Of a DNA stretch of 64,000 bases, positions 15,754 through 24,380 are shown piece after piece. The notes beneath the pieces were generated by a model. It was not told the DNA's origin. It did not search any database and saw only the letters and a program-made list of their open reading frames with translations. Numbering within the stretch: the stretch's first letter is position 1; each line of letters starts with the position of its first letter. The position numbers and the translations under genes were made by a program. The DNA comes from Bradyrhizobium paxllaeri (GTDB lineage Bacteria; Pseudomonadota; Alphaproteobacteria; Rhizobiales; Xanthobacteraceae): positions 2,170,001 through 2,234,000 of the forward strand of contig NZ_CP042968.1 in NCBI RefSeq assembly GCF_001693515.2. The letters run 5' to 3'.

Positions 15754-17460
15754 ATGGCCGACGGACTTCGCAAGGGACTGACGAGTTATGGCGACGCTGG
15801 CTTCTCGCTGTTCCTGCGCAAGGCCTTCATCAAGGCCATGGGCTATTCCGACGATGCGCTCAATCGGCCGATCGTCGGCATCACCAATACCTACAGCGAC
15901 TACAATCCCTGTCACGGCAACGTTCCGCAGATCATTGAAGCCGTGAAGCGCGGCGTGATGTTGTCGGGTGCGATGCCGATGGTGTTCCCCACCATTTCGA
16001 TCGCCGAGAGTTTTGCCCATCCGACCTCGATGTACCTGCGCAATCTGATGGCGATGGATACCGAGGAGATGATCCGCGCCCAGCCGATGGACGCGGTGGT
16101 AGTGATCGGCGGTTGCGACAAGACCCTGCCGGCGCAGATCATGGCCGCGGTCTCCGCCGATCTGCCAACCGTCGTGATTCCCGTAGGGCCGATGGTGGTC
16201 GGGCATCACAAGGGTGAGGTGCTGGGCGCCTGCACCGACTGCCGGCGACTGTGGGCAAAATATCGGGCCGGCGAAATTGATGATATCGAGATCGAAGACG
16301 TCAACAGCCGGCTGGCGCCATCGGTCGGCACCTGCATGGTGATGGGCACCGCCAGCACCATGGCCTGCATCACCGAGGCGCTCGGGCTGTCGCTGCCGAT
16401 GAGCGCAACGATCCCGGCGCCGCATGCCGAACGGTTTCGTTCGGCGGAAGCGAGCGGCAGGGTGGCGGCCGCGCTGGCCAAGGCGAAGGGGCCAAAGCCC
16501 AGCGAATTGTTGACGCCGGCGTCGTTCCGCAACGCGCAGGTGGTGCTGCAGGCGATCGGCGGCTCGACCAATGGTCTGATCCATCTCACCGCCATCGCGC
16601 ACCGCTCGCCGCACAAGATCGATCTCGAAACATTCGACAGGCTCGGCCGCGAGGTGCCCGTGCTCGTCGATCTGAAGCCGTCAGGCGAGCATTACATGGA
16701 GCACTTCCATCACGCTGGCGGCGTGCCGAAATTGATGGCGCAACTCGGCGATCTCATCGATCTCGACGCCAAGACCATTACGGGACAGACGCTGCGCGAG
16801 GTCGTGGCTGAAGCGGAAGATGTTCCGGGACAGGACGCCATCCGTCCGCGCGACAATCCGATCAAGAGCGAAGGCGCGATGGCGGTACTGCACGGCAACC
16901 TCGCGCCGCGTGGGGCCGTCATCAAGCAGTCGGCGGCGAGCCCGAAACTGCTGCAGCATACCGGCCGCGCCGTGGTGTTCGAATCCGTCGAGGACATGAC
17001 GCTGCGGGTCGACGATCCCGATCTCGACGTCAACGCCGACGATGTGCTGGTGCTGCGCAATGCCGGCCCCAAGGGTGCGCCGGGCATGCCGGAAGCCGGC
17101 TATCTGCCGATCCCGAAGAAACTCGCGCGCGGCGGCACCAAGGACATGGTGCGGATATCGGACGCGCGCATGAGCGGCACGGCGTTCGGCACCATCGTGC
17201 TGCATATCACGCCGGAATCCGCCGTGGGCGGGCCGCTGGCGCTGGTGAAGAACGGCGACATGATCCGGCTCGACGTTGCGAAACGCAGCATCGACCTGCT
17301 GGTGGATGACGCCGAACTTGAGAGGCGTCGCGCGGCGCTCGCGCTGGCCGCCACGCCCGATTGGGCCAGGCGCGGCTATGCGCATTTGTTCAACGAGACC
17401 ATCCTGCAGGCCGACGAGGGCTGTGATTTCGACTTCATGCGCGGGCACGGCAGCGATTAG
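15754..17460 (+). CDS. IlvD/Edd-family sugar-acid dehydratase
   Basis: A 568-residue Fe-S dehydratase. The cluster cysteines are visible as Cys53 (NPCHGN), Cys121 (GGCDKTLPA) and Cys194 (SVGTCMVMGTASTM), and the conserved DARMSGTAFGT serine loop is near residue 470. The family includes dihydroxy-acid dehydratase, phosphogluconate dehydratase and pentonate/hexonate dehydratases. Three cysteines suggest a [2Fe-2S] enzyme like arabonate/xylonate dehydratase. Its place beside a uronate pathway and a GntR regulator argues for a sugar acid rather than branched-chain amino acid synthesis. AGGA lies eight bases upstream of the ATG; a GTG at 15724 is less likely. Confidence 0.85.
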   Translation: MADGLRKGLTSYGDAGFSLFLRKAFIKAMGYSDDALNRPIVGITNTYSDYNPCHGNVPQIIEAVKRGVMLSGAMPMVFPTISIAESFAHPTSMYLRNLMAMDTEEMIRAQPMDAVVVIGGCDKTLPAQIMAAVSADLPTVVIPVGPMVVGHHKGEVLGACTDCRRLWAKYRAGEIDDIEIEDVNSRLAPSVGTCMVMGTASTMACITEALGLSLPMSATIPAPHAERFRSAEASGRVAAALAKAKGPKPSELLTPASFRNAQVVLQAIGGSTNGLIHLTAIAHRSPHKIDLETFDRLGREVPVLVDLKPSGEHYMEHFHHAGGVPKLMAQLGDLIDLDAKTITGQTLREVVAEAEDVPGQDAIRPRDNPIKSEGAMAVLHGNLAPRGAVIKQSAASPKLLQHTGRAVVFESVEDMTLRVDDPDLDVNADDVLVLRNAGPKGAPGMPEAGYLPIPKKLARGGTKDMVRISDARMSGTAFGTIVLHITPESAVGGPLALVKNGDMIRLDVAKRSIDLLVDDAELERRRAALALAATPDWARRGYAHLFNETILQADEGCDFDFMRGHGSD

Positions 17461-17493
17461 CTTACCCGCCGCACACATCAGGCCGAACTATCC

Positions 17494-17615
17494 CGTCGTC
17501 CCTGCGAACGCAGGGACCCATACCGCGTTGTGCTCTCGATTAGATCGAGATGGCTGACGCCTTCCTAAGCAACGACCGCCGGTGGCTATGGGTCCCTGCG
17601 TTCGCAGGGACGACG
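17494..17615. repeat. dispersed palindromic repeat, family C copy 2
   Basis: Opens CGTCGTCCCTGCGAACGCAG and closes with GGTCCCTGCG, TTCGCAGGGACGACG, with a small TCGATTAGATCGA palindrome in its centre. It fills the junction between the convergent dehydratase and enoyl-CoA hydratase genes. Confidence 0.93.
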
Positions 17616-17635
17616 CAGTGGTGCCGTCAGCCGCC

Positions 17636-18427
17636 TCACCTCCCCTTGCTGGTGAACTTCTTCACGGCAACGCGAAAATCTTCGGTGAGCATGGCGTCGA
17701 TGATCTTCGCTTCCTCGGCATCGAGCTGCTGCTTGGTCGGCGTCACCGCGGCCTGATAGACCAGAGATTTGGTGCCGGCGATGGCCGCTGGCGGGTTCTG
17801 TGCCAGCCGCTCGGCGAATTTGCGCGTCTCCGCCTTCAGCTCTGCCGCCGGGACGACGCGGGCGACCAGGCCCCATTCATAGGCCTGCTGCGCGGTAAAG
17901 CTGTCCTCGGCCAGAAAGATCTGCAGCGCGCGGCGGGTGCCGACGGTGCCGACCATGCCGACCGTGCTGCCGCCATCCGGTGAGACGCCGATCTTGGCAT
18001 AGGCCGGCGTGAAGCGGGCGTCGTCAGCGGCGATGCAGAGGTCGGTGACGAAGGCGAGCCCCATGCCGGCGCCGGCGGCGGAGCCGTTGACGCTGGAGAG
18101 AACAATCTTGGGCATCCGCCGCAGCGTCTCGATGAAGGCGTGGTAGTGCTTCAATAGCTCGCCGACCACGGGCGCCACCGTATCGCTGGCGGCAGCAGCG
18201 CCGATGGTCTGCAGATCGCCGCCGGCCGAGAAGGCCCGGCCTTCGCCCTCGATGACCAGCACCCGGACATCGGCGTTGCCCTCGACCTCGGCGCCGAGCT
18301 GCTCGAGTTTTTGCGCGATCGAGAGATTGATTGAGTTGAAGGCCGCAGGCCGATTGAGGGTAATGGTCGCAATCGGACCCTCGATCCTGAGCAAAGCAGG
18401 GGCGGCGGTATCATCGGAGGTCGACAT
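17636..18427 (-). CDS. enoyl-CoA hydratase/isomerase family protein
   Basis: A 263-residue crotonase-fold protein, the usual size. Oxyanion-hole segments are visible as AFSAGGDL (about 66-73) and NGSAAGAGMG (about 113-122), and GVSPDGGST corresponds to the loop that carries the catalytic acid in PaaG-like members. It should act on an acyl-CoA, hydrating or isomerising a double bond; the substrate is unknown. It is monocistronic and faces away from the ferredoxin-reductase gene, with about 235 bases of shared upstream region. GAGG lies eight bases before the start. It ends at a family C palindrome. Confidence 0.88.
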   Translation of the reverse strand: MSTSDDTAAPALLRIEGPIATITLNRPAAFNSINLSIAQKLEQLGAEVEGNADVRVLVIEGEGRAFSAGGDLQTIGAAAASDTVAPVVGELLKHYHAFIETLRRMPKIVLSSVNGSAAGAGMGLAFVTDLCIAADDARFTPAYAKIGVSPDGGSTVGMVGTVGTRRALQIFLAEDSFTAQQAYEWGLVARVVPAAELKAETRKFAERLAQNPPAAIAGTKSLVYQAAVTPTKQQLDAEEAKIIDAMLTEDFRVAVKKFTSKGR

Positions 18428-18662
18428 GGCAAGGCCTCGGGGCGCGAGGGAGGGCCGGGCATTTAAATAGAGAAGGCGGGAGGTGACAATCCCCGGGGTC
18501 GAACCTGCAAAAATTCGGCGAAGACCGCCCTCAGGGCTACTGACACCCTTGCGTCTCCGCGTGCCATGAGGTCAGATAGCGCCCGTCATCGTTCGGGACG
18601 GACACGAGCGCCGCGCCCAGGGGACGAGACAGGCAAGCCAAAATCACTGGAGAGGAAACGAC

Positions 18663-18704
18663 ATGGGTCATTCCCGTGTGCTCGAACGTAGGATGTCCCT
18701 ATGA
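18663..18704 (+). CDS. possible 13-residue leader peptide upstream of the reductase
   Basis: A tiny frame (MGHSRVLERRMSL) that starts behind a strong ribosome site (GGAGAGGA, six to eight bases upstream). Its TGA stop overlaps the ATG of the ferredoxin-reductase gene as ATGA, the usual arrangement for translational coupling. It may only be chance, because the reductase also has AGGA at a workable distance inside this frame. No family resemblance. Confidence 0.3.
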   Translation: MGHSRVLERRMSL

Positions 18705-19921
18705 CGGCAGGAACAGTTGTCATCATTGGCGCCGGCCATGCCGGCTATCAGCTTGCGGCCTCGCTGCGCCAGCACGGCTTTTCCGAACGCATCGCGCTCG
18801 TGAACGATGAAGGCCATCTGCCATACCAGCGGCCGCCGCTGTCCAAGGCCTATCTGAAGGGAACCGGCGGCCCCGACAGCCTGATGTTCCGGCCGGAAAA
18901 ATTTTATCATGACCAGAACATCGAGCTAATCTCCGATCGCGCAGTATCGATCGACCGCGCGGCGCGCAAGGTGGCGCTCGCCTCTGGCGCATCGCTCGAC
19001 TATGGCCATCTGGTGCTGGCGACCGGCGCCCGCAATCGACTGCTCGATATCCCCAACGCCAATCTCGACAGCGTGCGCTATTTGCGGACGCTGGACGAAA
19101 GCCAGTCACTGCGCGATTTCATCACGGAAGGCCAGCGCGTCGTCGTCATCGGCGCCGGCTTTATCGGGCTGGAGTTCGCGGCGACGGCGCGGGCCAAGGG
19201 CCTTGAAGTCGATGTCGTCGAACTTGCGCCGCGCGTGATGGCGCGCGCGGTGACGGCCGAAATCTCGGAGTTCTCCCAATCGCGGCATACCGCGGCCGGC
19301 ATTCGAATTCATCTGGGTGTGCAGGTCACCAGCATCGAGAGCGACGGCCACAAGGTCACCGGCGTCAGCCTCAGCGATGGCCGGCACCTGAAGGCCGACC
19401 TGATCGTGGTCGGCGTCGGCGTGCTGCCCAATGTCGAGCTGGCGGCGCAGGCTGGCCTGCCGGTCGCGTCGGGCATCATCGTCGATGAGCGTCTGCTCAC
19501 CGCCGATCCCAATATTTCGGCGATCGGCGATTGCGCGCTCTATGAAAGCCCGCGCTTCGGCGGCTCGCTGCGGCTGGAGTCGGTGCAGAACGCCACCGAC
19601 CACGCACGCTGCGTCGCGGCCCGCCTCACTGGCGATGCCAAGCCCTATGATGGCGTGCCGTGGTTCTGGAGCGATCAGGGTCCCGACAAGCTGCAGATGG
19701 TGGGCCTGACCACCGGCTATGATCGCGTGGTGGTGCGCGGCGATCGCGCAGCCGGGGCGTTCTCTGCCTTTTGCTACAAGGACGGGCGGCTCGTCGGCAT
19801 CGAATCCGTTAATCGCGCAGGCGATCACATGTTCGGACGACGTCTGTTTGCCGCCAACGGATCAATTACGCCGGAGCAGGCGGCGGACACCGGCTTCGAC
19901 TTGAAGAGCGCGCTGACTTAA
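18701..19921 (+). CDS. NAD(P)H ferredoxin/rubredoxin reductase-type FAD oxidoreductase
   Basis: A 406-residue flavoprotein with two dinucleotide folds: FAD-binding VVIIGAGHAGYQLA at the N-terminus and NAD-binding VVVIGAGFIGLEFAA near residue 145, then the ISAIGDCA FAD motif near 270 and a C-terminal reductase domain. It resembles putidaredoxin- and rubredoxin-reductases that feed electrons to a ferredoxin and then a P450 or dioxygenase. No ferredoxin gene lies nearby; the class I-type P450 at 36.5 kb is a possible but unproven partner. The start ATG overlaps a possible leader peptide stop. Confidence 0.9.
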   Translation: MTAGTVVIIGAGHAGYQLAASLRQHGFSERIALVNDEGHLPYQRPPLSKAYLKGTGGPDSLMFRPEKFYHDQNIELISDRAVSIDRAARKVALASGASLDYGHLVLATGARNRLLDIPNANLDSVRYLRTLDESQSLRDFITEGQRVVVIGAGFIGLEFAATARAKGLEVDVVELAPRVMARAVTAEISEFSQSRHTAAGIRIHLGVQVTSIESDGHKVTGVSLSDGRHLKADLIVVGVGVLPNVELAAQAGLPVASGIIVDERLLTADPNISAIGDCALYESPRFGGSLRLESVQNATDHARCVAARLTGDAKPYDGVPWFWSDQGPDKLQMVGLTTGYDRVVVRGDRAAGAFSAFCYKDGRLVGIESVNRAGDHMFGRRLFAANGSITPEQAADTGFDLKSALT

Positions 19922-19930
19922 GCGCGAACT

Positions 19931-20019
19931 CGTAGGGTGGGCAAAGCGAAGCGTGCCCACCGTTCTTGCGGAGCACCAGATGGTGGGCACGGCGCAAGCG
20001 CGCCTTTGCCCACCCTACG
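19931..20019. repeat. dispersed palindromic repeat, family A copy 3
   Basis: An 89-bp family A copy with the same outer arms (CGTAGGGTGGGCAAAGCG to CTTTGCCCACCCTACG) but a different centre from copies 1 and 2. It lies between the convergent reductase and ribokinase genes, three bases from the ribokinase stop. Confidence 0.95.
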
Positions 20020-20022
20020 AGG

Positions 20023-20955
20023 TCAGGCTCGCTTTGCGAGCAACTCATCCACCTCCGCCGCCGTCGGCATCGACGGCGCGGCGCCCATTCGCTGTACGCA
20101 GATCGACGCGGCGGCATTGGCGTAGGCGAGCGCATCGCGGATCGCCGTTCCATGGGCAAGCCGCGCGGCAAGCGCGCCGACGAAGCAGTCGCCGGCACCA
20201 GTGGTGTCCACGGCCTTCACGGCGCGTCCCGCAATCAGCGAAGGCTCGCCGCCGATCAACGCCAGCACGCCGCGCTTGCCCAACGTGACGCAGATGATGG
20301 TGTCCGGTCCGGTTGGCAGGCGCCGCGCTGCTTCAATGAAGCGGACAGGCTCGTCGGTGTCGTGAAGCGCGGTCTGCGCAAGAAGCCCAAGCTCGGTTTC
20401 ATTGAGAATGAGGATATCGACGAGTTCGAGCAGCCCAGGAGCACAGGCGAGCGCCGGCGCCGGATTGAGGATCGTGGTCGCCCCGGCCGCGCGCGCCCGT
20501 TTGAAGAACTCGCCGATCGTGGCTTGCGGAATTTCGAACTGGCTGACGGCGATGTCGCCCTTGGCGAGCACAGGTGCGGCGACGTCTTCGGCGCTCACCA
20601 GCGCATTGGCGCCGGGCACGACGACGATGGTGTTGTCGGTGTCGGCGATGGTGATGACGGCAGTGCCGGTGTGCGCGTTAGCGGTGTCCTTGACCAGAGC
20701 GAGGTCGACGCCTTGCGCAGCGAGGAACGTTCGCAACTGCTGGCCGAAGGCGTCCGTGCCGAGCCGCCCGACTATCGCGGTTACGGCACCGAGTTTCGCG
20801 GCGGCCACCGCCTGGTTGGCGCCCTTGCCGCCCGGAAAATAATGCACGGCTTGGCCTGCGACGGTCTCGCCGACCTTCGGATGCCGGTCGGCCGTCGCCA
20901 CCACATCCATGTTGATGCTGCCGGCAACGAAGACGCGCCCCAAATTGCTTCTCAC
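20023..20955 (-). CDS. ribokinase-like PfkB carbohydrate kinase
   Basis: A 310-residue PfkB-family kinase with the ribokinase signatures GGKGANQAVAAAK (about 40-52) and DTTGAGDCFVGAL, whose aspartate is the catalytic base (about 253-265). It phosphorylates a sugar such as ribose using ATP in the cytoplasm. The GTG start at 20955 lies eight bases after the stop of a second PfkB kinase, with an AGG ribosome site, so the two genes form an operon. The much longer upstream frame on this strand is a shadow of that kinase. No nucleosidase or sugar transporter lies nearby. Confidence 0.87.
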   Translation of the reverse strand: MRSNLGRVFVAGSINMDVVATADRHPKVGETVAGQAVHYFPGGKGANQAVAAAKLGAVTAIVGRLGTDAFGQQLRTFLAAQGVDLALVKDTANAHTGTAVITIADTDNTIVVVPGANALVSAEDVAAPVLAKGDIAVSQFEIPQATIGEFFKRARAAGATTILNPAPALACAPGLLELVDILILNETELGLLAQTALHDTDEPVRFIEAARRLPTGPDTIICVTLGKRGVLALIGGEPSLIAGRAVKAVDTTGAGDCFVGALAARLAHGTAIRDALAYANAAASICVQRMGAAPSMPTAAEVDELLAKRA

Positions 20956-20962
20956 GGATTGC

Positions 20963-21874
20963 CTAATCCCAAAATTCTTTCTTGCGCCCGATCTGGAATT
21001 CCTGCTTGACGGCATCGATATCGGCAAGCGTCGGCAATCCAGCCTCGTTGCCAAGGCGCTGGATCTTATAGGTTGAGGCGGCACGCGCAAACTCGAAATG
21101 CTCGTGCCAGCCTTTGGCGGGATTGTTGAGATACGAAAACACGTAAGCGCCATGAAATACGTCGCCGGCGCCATTGGTATCGATGACGCGATCGGACGCG
21201 ATCGGCAGCGCCGGCAGCTTGCGCACCGCGCCAGTCTCGTCATACCAGAGCAGGCCTTGCTCTCCCATAGTGACGCCGCCGACCCGGCAGCCGCGGCCCT
21301 TGAGATAGTCGAGCATGCCGTCCGGCGTCTTGTCCATCTGCTCGCACAGCCGCTCGGCGACGATGGCGACATCGATGAATTCCAAGAGCTCATGGGTGTT
21401 GGTGCGCAGGCCGCCGCCGTCGAGCGAGGTGAGGATGCCGTCCTCGCGGCAAAGCTTTGCGTAGTGGATGGCAGCGTCCGGCTGATGGCCGTCGACATGC
21501 AGCGCGCGGCAACCCTTCAGGTTCAGCATCGGGAAGGGGTGGATGTGCTCGTCGTCGCGGCAACGCACGATGGCGCGCTTGCCGTCCTTGGGCATGATGA
21601 ACGACAGCGATGAGGAGTTGACCTTGCGCGGATGGATCGAGATTCCGTATTTCGCGCTCATGTCCTGAAACATCCGGCCGAGCCAGTCGTTCGCGACGGT
21701 GGCGATCAGGTCGGGTACGATGCCGAGCTTGGCGCAACAGAACGCCGCGGTGACGGCATTGCCGCCAAACGACACCGCGTAGGCGGAGGCCACATGTTTT
21801 TCGTCGCCGGTCGGCATGTGGTCGGTGATGAAGGTGACGTCGATATAGGTCTGTCCGATGAAGAGAGCCTGCAT
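20963..21874 (-). CDS. PfkB-family sugar/nucleoside kinase
   Basis: A 303-residue PfkB kinase with the N-terminal VSFGGNAVTAAFCCAKLG motif and the catalytic DTNGAGDVFHGAYVF near residue 240. It is distinct from the downstream ribokinase, closer to the adenosine-kinase/sugar-kinase branch, and its substrate is unknown. Start at 21874 with GGA eight bases upstream; the extra upstream frame lacks family sequence. It is first in a two-gene operon and divergent from the glutamate-dehydrogenase-type gene. The 220-base divergent region (21875-22095) holds no site I can name. Confidence 0.85.
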   Translation of the reverse strand: MQALFIGQTYIDVTFITDHMPTGDEKHVASAYAVSFGGNAVTAAFCCAKLGIVPDLIATVANDWLGRMFQDMSAKYGISIHPRKVNSSSLSFIMPKDGKRAIVRCRDDEHIHPFPMLNLKGCRALHVDGHQPDAAIHYAKLCREDGILTSLDGGGLRTNTHELLEFIDVAIVAERLCEQMDKTPDGMLDYLKGRGCRVGGVTMGEQGLLWYDETGAVRKLPALPIASDRVIDTNGAGDVFHGAYVFSYLNNPAKGWHEHFEFARAASTYKIQRLGNEAGLPTLADIDAVKQEFQIGRKKEFWD

Positions 21875-22095
21875 TCGTTTTCCGTCATGAGCTGAGGGGT
21901 GGTCCCGGCCCGGCGTACAGACATTAGCACCGGTTATCGGATGCATTCGCTGAAATTATTCGCAACCGTGCCGTCTTTGCAGCTTGAGATGGGAGTGTGA
22001 GGAGAATACGACCGTCCTTAAACCTCGGGATAGTGCGGTATAACGGCTGACGGCTGCTCGGGTTTCCCGGCTGGCATACAAAAGTGGAGGGAATG

Positions 22096-23355
22096 ATGAC
22101 CGTTTATTCCGGTCCCGTGTTCGATATGGCGGTTAACCAGTTTGGCGTCATCGCCAACCATCTCGAAATCCCGATGGACGAACGCGGCCGGATCCTGATG
22201 CCGAAGCGGGCCATCACCGTCTCCTGTCCGATTCACCGCGACGACGGCACGGTCGCGGTGTTCGAAGGCTACCGGGTGCAGCATCATCTCACCCTCGGCC
22301 CGACCAAAGGAGGCACGCGATTCGCGCCTTCTGTCGATATCGGCGAGGTCGCAGCCCTTGCGATCTGGATGAGCTGGAAATGCGCGCTGGTCGGGTTGCC
22401 CTATGGCGGCGCCAAGGGCGGCGTCAATGTCGATCTCTCCACCATTTCCAAACGCGAACTGGAAGCGCTGTCGCGGCGCTACATGCAGGAGATGATTCCC
22501 TTCGTCGGTCCGCACACCGATGTGATGGCGCCTGACATGGGCACCAACGAGCAGGTGATGGCCTGGTTCATGGACACCTATTCGATGTATCAGGGCCAGA
22601 CCGTGACCGAGATCGTCACCGGCAAGCCGGTATCGTCGGGCGGCACGCTCGGCCGGCGCGAGGCAACCGGGCGCGGCGTCGCCTATCTCGCCAGGCGCGT
22701 GCTGAAGGAACTGTCGATCAATCCGGGCACTGCGACCGCCGTCATCCAGGGCTTCGGCAATGTCGGGTCATACGCTGCGCTAGAGTTGCACAATTACGGC
22801 CTCAAGATCATCGCCGTCAGCGATCACACCGGCGGGCTGCACGATCCGACCGGGCTCGATATCCCCACGCTGATGCGGCACGCCGGCACGCATGGCAGCA
22901 TCGCCGGCTTCTCCAATCAGCTCGCTTTCGATCCCGAAGCAATCCTCACGCTGCCCTGCGACGTGCTGGTGCCGGCGGCGATGGAGCGGGTGATCGATGC
23001 GCAGGTCGCAGAGAATCTGAAATGCCGCGTGCTGGCCGAAGGCGCCAACGGCCCGACCACGCCGGAGGCCGATCTGGTGCTGGAAAAACGCCAGGGCGAA
23101 GTATTCCTGATCCCCGACATTCTCTGCAATTCCGGCGGCGTGGTGGTCAGCTATTTCGAATGGGTGCAGGACCTGCAGCAATTGTTCTGGGAGGAAGAGG
23201 AAGTGACGCGGCGCGAATATGCCATCCTCGATCGCGCCTTCGACACCATGCTGCAGCGCGCGAAGGCGGACAACATACCGCACCGCACGGCTGCGATGGC
23301 GATCGGCGTGGAGAAGGTCCGCGCCGCCAAGAACACGCGAGGGCTTTTCCCGTGA
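22096..23355 (+). CDS. Glu/Leu/Phe/Val dehydrogenase
   Basis: A 419-residue amino-acid dehydrogenase of glutamate-dehydrogenase type. The catalytic lysine is Lys107 in PYGGAKGGV, preceded by the substrate segment GPTKGGTRF; the C-terminal half has the NAD(P) fold with GFGNVGSYAA near residue 220. It deaminates an amino acid to its 2-oxo acid, probably glutamate. GGAGG is five bases from the second ATG (22096), so that start is favoured over 22093 and GTG 22084. The stop overlaps the GTG of a VOC protein by four bases, implying coupled translation. Confidence 0.9.
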   Translation: MTVYSGPVFDMAVNQFGVIANHLEIPMDERGRILMPKRAITVSCPIHRDDGTVAVFEGYRVQHHLTLGPTKGGTRFAPSVDIGEVAALAIWMSWKCALVGLPYGGAKGGVNVDLSTISKRELEALSRRYMQEMIPFVGPHTDVMAPDMGTNEQVMAWFMDTYSMYQGQTVTEIVTGKPVSSGGTLGRREATGRGVAYLARRVLKELSINPGTATAVIQGFGNVGSYAALELHNYGLKIIAVSDHTGGLHDPTGLDIPTLMRHAGTHGSIAGFSNQLAFDPEAILTLPCDVLVPAAMERVIDAQVAENLKCRVLAEGANGPTTPEADLVLEKRQGEVFLIPDILCNSGGVVVSYFEWVQDLQQLFWEEEEVTRREYAILDRAFDTMLQRAKADNIPHRTAAMAIGVEKVRAAKNTRGLFP

Positions 23356-24209
23356 TTACTGGTCTCGATCACGTCGTCGTTCTCACCGACGACATCACTG
23401 CCGCCAGCACGGCCTACCAGACCTTGTTTGCGCGGTCGCCGGGCTGGCAGTACGGCGGCGACGGTGCCGACCGTGTCCTGTTCACGCTCGACAATACCAC
23501 GCTGGAATTGGTGGCGCCGAACGGCGAGGGCGCGAACGCGGACCGGATACGCGCAGTGCTCAACGCACAGGGCGAGGGGCTCGCGAGTATCTGCTTTCGA
23601 ACCAGCGACATTGCCAGGATGCATCGCAGGCTCGATCGGCTGACGCTGAAGCCGGACCCCATCGCCGAGGTCGAAAGCCGCGACGCGATATCCGGTGAGA
23701 CGCTATCGTGGAAGCGCACCCGGACCGCAACCGAGGCCACGCGCGGTATCCGCCTGTTCTTCCTCGAGCGCGACAAGGAGCGACCGCTCTCGGTGCGAAC
23801 CACGACCGCCTCGATCACGGCGATGGACCATGTCGTGATCTCGACCTCGGAACCCGAACGGGCCGCCGCCCTCTATGGCGCGCGGCTCGGCCTCGACATG
23901 GCGCTCGACCGCTCGCACCCCGATTGGGGCCGGCTGATGTTCTTCCGCTGCGGCGACCTCATCGTCGAGGTGACGCACCGGCCGGGGAAACACGCCGACA
24001 CGACGAAGGACAAGCTCGGCGGAATCTGCTGGCGCGTCGCCGACATCGACGCCACCCATGCGCGGCTCGTCCAGGCCGGCGTCGACGTCTCGGAAGTCCG
24101 CACCGGCCGCAAGCCGGGAACGCGGGTGATGACGGTGCGGAAGGGCACATGCGGCGTGCCCACGCTGCTGGTGCAGCCATCGGCGGGGAAGGCGGCCGCT
24201 GCCGACTGA
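23352..24209 (+). CDS. two-domain VOC/glyoxalase-like protein
   Basis: A 285-residue protein made of two vicinal-oxygen-chelate modules: one from GLDHVVVLTDD (about 4-140), the other from MDHVVISTSEPERAAALYGARLGL (about 157-275). Each has the beta-alpha-beta-beta-beta pattern of the fold. Family members bind a metal and act on glyoxal adducts, extradiol substrates or hydroxyacyl compounds; the reaction here is unknown. It starts at a GTG overlapping the dehydrogenase stop, so it probably acts in the same process. The longer upstream frame from 23022 is a shadow of the dehydrogenase. Confidence 0.78.
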   Translation: MITGLDHVVVLTDDITAASTAYQTLFARSPGWQYGGDGADRVLFTLDNTTLELVAPNGEGANADRIRAVLNAQGEGLASICFRTSDIARMHRRLDRLTLKPDPIAEVESRDAISGETLSWKRTRTATEATRGIRLFFLERDKERPLSVRTTTASITAMDHVVISTSEPERAAALYGARLGLDMALDRSHPDWGRLMFFRCGDLIVEVTHRPGKHADTTKDKLGGICWRVADIDATHARLVQAGVDVSEVRTGRKPGTRVMTVRKGTCGVPTLLVQPSAGKAAAAD

Positions 24210-24215
24210 TCCAAC

Positions 24216-24300
24216 CGTCATTGCGAGGAGCGTCAGCGACGAAGCAATCCATGCCTCCTCCGTGGCAGCATGGATTGCTTCGCTTCGCTCGCAATGACGG
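24216..24300. repeat. dispersed palindromic repeat, family B copy 2
   Basis: Opens CGTCATTGCGAGGAGCG and closes GCTTCGCTCGCAATGACG, with GAAGCAATCCATG mirrored by CATGGATTGCTTC inside. It lies between the VOC gene and the TetR gene, seven bases after the VOC stop. Confidence 0.95.
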
Positions 24301-24380
24301 CGGTGGGGAACGAGCGTCCCACATTCTCAAACCCCTCACTGCATGCTACAGCTTGTTTGCACCACCATCGGGCGACTGAT

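Noticed and set aside
20956..21498. Long N-terminal extension of the ribokinase frame
   Set aside because: It is antiparallel-free but out of frame with the upstream PfkB kinase gene, which has its own motifs; ribokinase homology starts at the GTG at 20955.
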